Assembly (NCBI GenBank): GCA_009937555.1
Contig: JAACFD010000062.1
Span: 1 to 9,458, forward strand
Direction: 5' to 3'
DNA: 9,458 nt
Source of the DNA: Chlamydiales bacterium
GTDB taxonomy: Bacteria; Chlamydiota; Chlamydiia; Chlamydiales; JAACFD01
Shown: positions 7,235 through 9,458 of the stretch, in pieces
How the letters are laid out: each line of letters begins with the position of its first letter
Position numbering within the stretch: the stretch's first letter is position 1
Notes under the pieces: generated by a model
What the model was told of the DNA's origin: nothing
The model's input: the letters and a program-made list of their open reading frames with translations, nothing else
Databases searched by the model: none
Translations under genes and position numbers: made by a program

Positions 7235-9046
7235 TCAAAAACTTTCTCCTACTTGCATATACAGTTGCCAAGCGCGTTTATCTAGCATCTCTGTTGCGCT
7301 TTTCTTTCTTCTATCAATCGGAAAAGCTAGCTCTAGCTTAACTGGTAGTTTTCCTAGAAAATAGTTAATGCCTATACCAATAGACTTTAAAGGTTTTTTT
7401 TGAAAATTTACAAAGCTAGTTGTGAAAACGTTACCAGATTCAAAAAAAATAGTATAGTACCAGTCTTGGTAGACTTGGGAACGCCACTCAAGACCTAGTA
7501 GATATAAAGAGCGGCCACCTAAAGAGCGCTCTTTATCTTGGCTATAGGGCACAGAGTGGTAGCTATAGCCCCGGAACAGTCTTCCTGAACCTCCAAATAA
7601 ACGGTGGTGAGACGGGATATTTTCTAAATTTGCTCCCTGGAGACTTGCGATGTCTCCCCAAAATGACAGGCTTGACTCTTCTAGTATTTGTAGACCATGG
7701 TGGTACCCTAGAGATGAGCTAAAAAATGAATGTGATTGTTTAGAAGCTTTGAAAAAAGGAGTGAAATTTGCTTTAAATAAAGTTCCTGTATTCAAAGGGT
7801 CTTGCTTTTTTGAGCTCCATATTATTTTTAGAGGTAGAGAAAGTAGGTTTGATCTATGGCTTTTTATGTCTGCCTGATCTTTGGAAAGCTCATAAGAAAT
7901 ACCTAGTTGGCAGCTTAGTTTTTGGTTTGCTTTATGTTTTATAAAAGGCTGAAGAAAAAAACGCTCATTACTAAGGTTATTGTTAAGCTTTTCATGTGCG
8001 GCACCAGTTTGAAAACCAAAAATATTTTTTTTATCCCAGCGATCAGGGTGAAGAAAATATAGCTGAGCATTTTTCTTAAAGCGAGAGGCGTCTAATTTAG
8101 TTTTTAAATAATAGCCTTTATGGAGCAGGTTTCGATGCTCCCATTCAATAACAGCTCCTAATTGCTCTTGTGTATTATACTTCAGTCCAAGGGCAAGTTC
8201 TCTGTGTTTTCTTTCCTGTAGCTTAATATCAAGAGGAATAGGGGCCCCATCTCTGATCTGAGATTCAGGGGGATGTGTGATATGTACTGATGAAAACCAA
8301 AGAGTTTCTTCAAGAGCTTGCTTGCTATCTTGTATTTTTTCTAAAGAAAAAGTATCTCCTTCTTTCCAGAAAAGGTATTTATAAACCAAAGAGCGAGGGA
8401 TTTTATTGGCGCCAGATAGGCTTGTTTGCCCAATCACATACGGGGAGCTTAACTTAATTTTCTGTGTGGCAATTACTTCTTTATTTTTTTTATCTACTTG
8501 AAGCTTTATTGCTTCAGCCTCAGCAAAAGGGTAACCTTGGTTTTGGTAAAATTTAACTGCTTGTTTACCGGCTTTTTCTATCACAAAGTAATTAGCTGAC
8601 TGCTCTGTCTTAATACCAAGCTCATATAAGCTGGGCTGAGTTGCAGGTGAAAGGCCATGAAAGATCAGTTTAAAGTCTTTAAATTGATAGCGTTTATTTT
8701 TTCTAATAGTGAACTGTACTATGTAGAGGGAGTTATTTTTTTTAAAGTGTTTTACAGATAGCTGGTAGTCAAAAAAGAAGAATGCATGTAGAGCTTCCTG
8801 GAGTAATAGCTTGTCCTCTTCTATAGCCTTTAACAGTTTGTTTTTGTCTGGTGGAGCGCTAGAATTAAGCTTTCTCAGCTCGCTAGAATCATTAAAGTAT
8901 TTCTCTATTTTAGGAGAGTTTAAACCTTTTATTATAAGTTTTATACGTGTGTTTTTTGATTGGGAGTAAAGAGGGGAGTACGAGGAGGCTGTAAAGGCAA
9001 GAAATAATAGCAAAAGTAATAAGTTAAAGCGATGGTGTAGTTTCAT
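7235..9046 (-). CDS. tamA: TamA-like Omp85 outer-membrane protein (POTRA + 16-strand barrel)
   Basis: Outer-membrane barrel of the Omp85 superfamily, partner of TamB. The 603-residue precursor begins with a signal peptide (basic MKLHHR, then a long leucine-rich core to about residue 19; cleavage probably near 28-30, with no lipobox cysteine). Three POTRA-like repeats can be traced: about 34-115 (IKLIIKGL, EALHAFFFFDYQL), 120-197 (ending before a helix with FYQNQGYPFAEAEA), and 203-277 (VIGQTSLSGANKIPRSLV, KEGDTFSLEKIQDSKQ). The barrel follows from about 283. It carries the diagnostic loop-6 motif FGGSGRLFRGYSY (484-496, RGY at 492-494), then SLGGR and EWR (519-521), FFESGNVF (534-541) and a terminal aromatic, WQLYMQVGESF. 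Length is close to E. coli TamA (577). The genomic pairing with tamB argues for TamA over BamA. The ATG lacks a clear Shine-Dalgarno; the signal peptide supports it. Confidence 0.92.
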   Translation of the reverse strand: MKLHHRFNLLLLLLFLAFTASSYSPLYSQSKNTRIKLIIKGLNSPKIEKYFNDSSELRKLNSSAPPDKNKLLKAIEEDKLLLQEALHAFFFFDYQLSVKHFKKNNSLYIVQFTIRKNKRYQFKDFKLIFHGLSPATQPSLYELGIKTEQSANYFVIEKAGKQAVKFYQNQGYPFAEAEAIKLQVDKKNKEVIATQKIKLSSPYVIGQTSLSGANKIPRSLVYKYLFWKEGDTFSLEKIQDSKQALEETLWFSSVHITHPPESQIRDGAPIPLDIKLQERKHRELALGLKYNTQEQLGAVIEWEHRNLLHKGYYLKTKLDASRFKKNAQLYFLHPDRWDKKNIFGFQTGAAHEKLNNNLSNERFFLQPFIKHKANQKLSCQLGISYELSKDQADIKSHRSNLLSLPLKIIWSSKKQDPLNTGTLFKANFTPFFKASKQSHSFFSSSLGYHHGLQILEESSLSFWGDIASLQGANLENIPSHHRLFGGSGRLFRGYSYHSVPYSQDKERSLGGRSLYLLGLEWRSQVYQDWYYTIFFESGNVFTTSFVNFQKKPLKSIGIGINYFLGKLPVKLELAFPIDRRKKSATEMLDKRAWQLYMQVGESF

Positions 9047-9094
9047 GTTTAGCTATCAGGTCTCAGGTGTTATTTATGAACTTAGCAAGAGGTT

Positions 9095-9124
9095 ATTCTA
9101 AAGCTTTAAATGCTTTAATGAAAA
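9095..9124 (-). promoter_or_regulatory. candidate promoter for the tam-mla-yqgE block
   Basis: On the minus strand, TTTTCA (9119-9124) and TAGAAT (9095-9100) are separated by 18 bases. The -10 matches consensus at five of six positions and the -35 at four. Transcription would start near 9088, leaving a leader of about 42 bases before tamA. The spacer contains the small dyad AAAGC/GCTTT. It is the best-placed promoter-like pair in the tamA upstream region, but an A/T-rich background makes chance matches common. Confidence 0.4.
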
Positions 9125-9194
9125 GTAGATCTTGGGAGAGTTATTAAATAGAAGGTATAAGGTTAGGGTGATCTAACTAATGCCTTACAAACTT

Positions 9195-9356
9195 TTAATA
9201 GTTGAGTTTGATGAGTAGATTTTCAGCTAAGTGTTTAATTTTGTAAGGATATGGGGCAAAGTCCGGGTTTGGCTTTATGCTATTCGACCTCCTAGGGATA
9301 ATGGAGGGGTACCGGCATTTCTTGCTGAAATCTGTATTAATTTAACCTCGTAATTC
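9195..9356 (-). pseudogene. decayed IS5-family transposase fragment (C-terminal catalytic region)
   Basis: A minus-strand frame running down to the stop at 9195-9197 reads ELRG, stop, INTDFSKKCRYPSIIPRRSN, SIKPNPDFAPYPYK, then IKHLAENLLIKLNY. This follows, by eye, the C-terminal DDE region of IS5-family transposases, which typically read RGYDsd--r--l---gi-pvIPpRsNRk-P--yD--lYk-RhliEN-f-klK. The internal TAA (9342-9344) sits exactly where the family has the Tyr of RGY-D, a one-base TAT-to-TAA change. HLAEN matches the usual H-[LI]-x-E-N that holds the last catalytic Glu. The D-Y-K residues are recognisable, but the Arg of the N-R-K element is lost. After the second stop a possible decayed tail (KFVRH, stop, LDH) runs to about 9160. 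The N-terminal two thirds of the gene and both IS ends are missing. No start codon or intact frame exists, so it is not functional. The family call is by memory alignment. Confidence 0.65.
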
Positions 9357-9361
9357 AAAAG

Positions 9362-9404
9362 AAACCGTGCAATCCTGGAGTTCAACTCCAGGATTGCACG
9401 GTTT
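9362..9404. repeat. perfect palindrome with 21-bp arms (hairpin, possible bidirectional terminator)
   Basis: The arms 9362-9382 and 9384-9404 are exact reverse complements around the single central C at 9383. In RNA this gives a stem of about 20 base pairs with a 3-base loop, with a G/C-containing core (CCGTGC, CCTGGAG). The flanks are only moderately U-rich in either direction: TTTTGAGAGTTTTG on the plus strand and TTTCTTTTG on the minus strand. It could be an intrinsic terminator. However, no intact gene ends here, and it lies between promoters that point away from each other, abutting the transposase remnant. A small palindromic mobile element or the end of a short unannotated RNA are alternatives. 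Confidence 0.75.
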
Positions 9405-9431
9405 TGAGAGTTTTGATACAATAAGTATAAA
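9404..9431 (+). promoter_or_regulatory. candidate promoter reading out of the right edge
   Basis: TTGAGA (9404-9409) and TATAAA (9426-9431), each five of six to consensus, are spaced by 16 bases. Transcription would start near 9438. The window then ends with a purine-rich AAAGAAAGG (9446-9454), which resembles a ribosome-binding site for a plus-strand gene starting just outside. If so, tamA and that unseen gene are divergently transcribed. The start codon itself is not in the window. Confidence 0.45.
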
Positions 9432-9458
9432 GTTAAAAATACATAAAGAAAGGCAGCT

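Noticed and set aside
7235..9046. Assignment of the Omp85 protein as BamA.
   Set aside because: It has three rather than five POTRA-like repeats and about 600 residues instead of about 800, and it is followed directly by tamB, so TamA fits better.
9183..9333. Possible structured RNA: CCTTACAAA (9183-9191) can pair with TTTGTAAGG (9240-9248), AGATTTTCAGC (9217-9227) with GCTGAAATCT (9324-9333) with one bulge, and GCAAAGTCCGGG (9256-9267) resembles part of the RNase P RNA core.
   Set aside because: The pairings would be knotted through each other, the stretch is far too short for rnpB and lacks its other conserved regions, and transposase-like coding similarity on the minus strand explains the same bases.
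9370..9396. GGAGTTCAACTCC looks like a tRNA T-arm (GTTCAA).
   Set aside because: With a proper 7-base T loop the stem does not pair, and no acceptor, D or anticodon arm surrounds it; it is simply the centre of the long palindrome.

Overview
The window looks like chromosome of a diderm, AT-rich bacterium, most likely a member of the Chlamydiota and probably an environmental (amoeba-associated type) chlamydia. The best clue is the ribosomal protein pair at the left. As I remember the Chlamydia L13 and S9 sequences, these share long near-identical blocks with them (L13 EGKTLGRLSSE and AKILRGKH; S9 DVNGK-F--YFPLE and RKKYG---ARK-FQFSKR), and the rplM-rpsI pair is standard there. The outer-membrane biogenesis genes confirm a double-membrane envelope. 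The lineage call is from memory, with no search.

Layout. Positions 1-1013 (+ strand) hold a sigma70-type promoter, rplM and rpsI, ending in a strong intrinsic terminator at 1040-1071. From there to 9046 every gene is on the minus strand and reads towards rpsI. In transcription order these are tamA (Omp85-type outer-membrane barrel), tamB (long periplasmic beta-taco protein), mlaE (permease), mlaF (ATPase), a long MCE-domain protein (MlaD-like) and yqgE/algH. mlaE/mlaF and mce/yqgE overlap by 4 bp (ATGA); mlaF-mce are 29 bp apart and tamA-tamB about 41 bp. The only larger gap is the 131 bp between tamB and mlaE, so the block is either one operon or two adjacent units, tamAB and mlaEFD-yqgE.

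How the genes fit together. Both sets act in the cell envelope. TamA/TamB bridge the inner and outer membranes and are implicated in outer-membrane protein insertion and phospholipid movement. MlaE/MlaF/MCE form an inner-membrane ABC lipid transporter. Here the two sit next to each other with a YqgE-family protein of unknown function translationally coupled to the last transporter gene. No mlaB, mlaC or mlaA is visible in the window.

Positions 9047-9458 carry no intact gene. They hold a probable promoter for the tam block, a decayed IS5-family transposase fragment on the minus strand (about 9195-9356), a perfect 21-bp-arm palindrome abutting that fragment (9362-9404), and a good promoter pointing out of the right edge, with a purine-rich ribosome-binding-like sequence in the last bases. 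I found no tRNA, rRNA, CRISPR array or intact mobile element, and no clearly new system. The main points of interest are the tam-mla-yqgE linkage and the IS remnant with its orphan palindrome.
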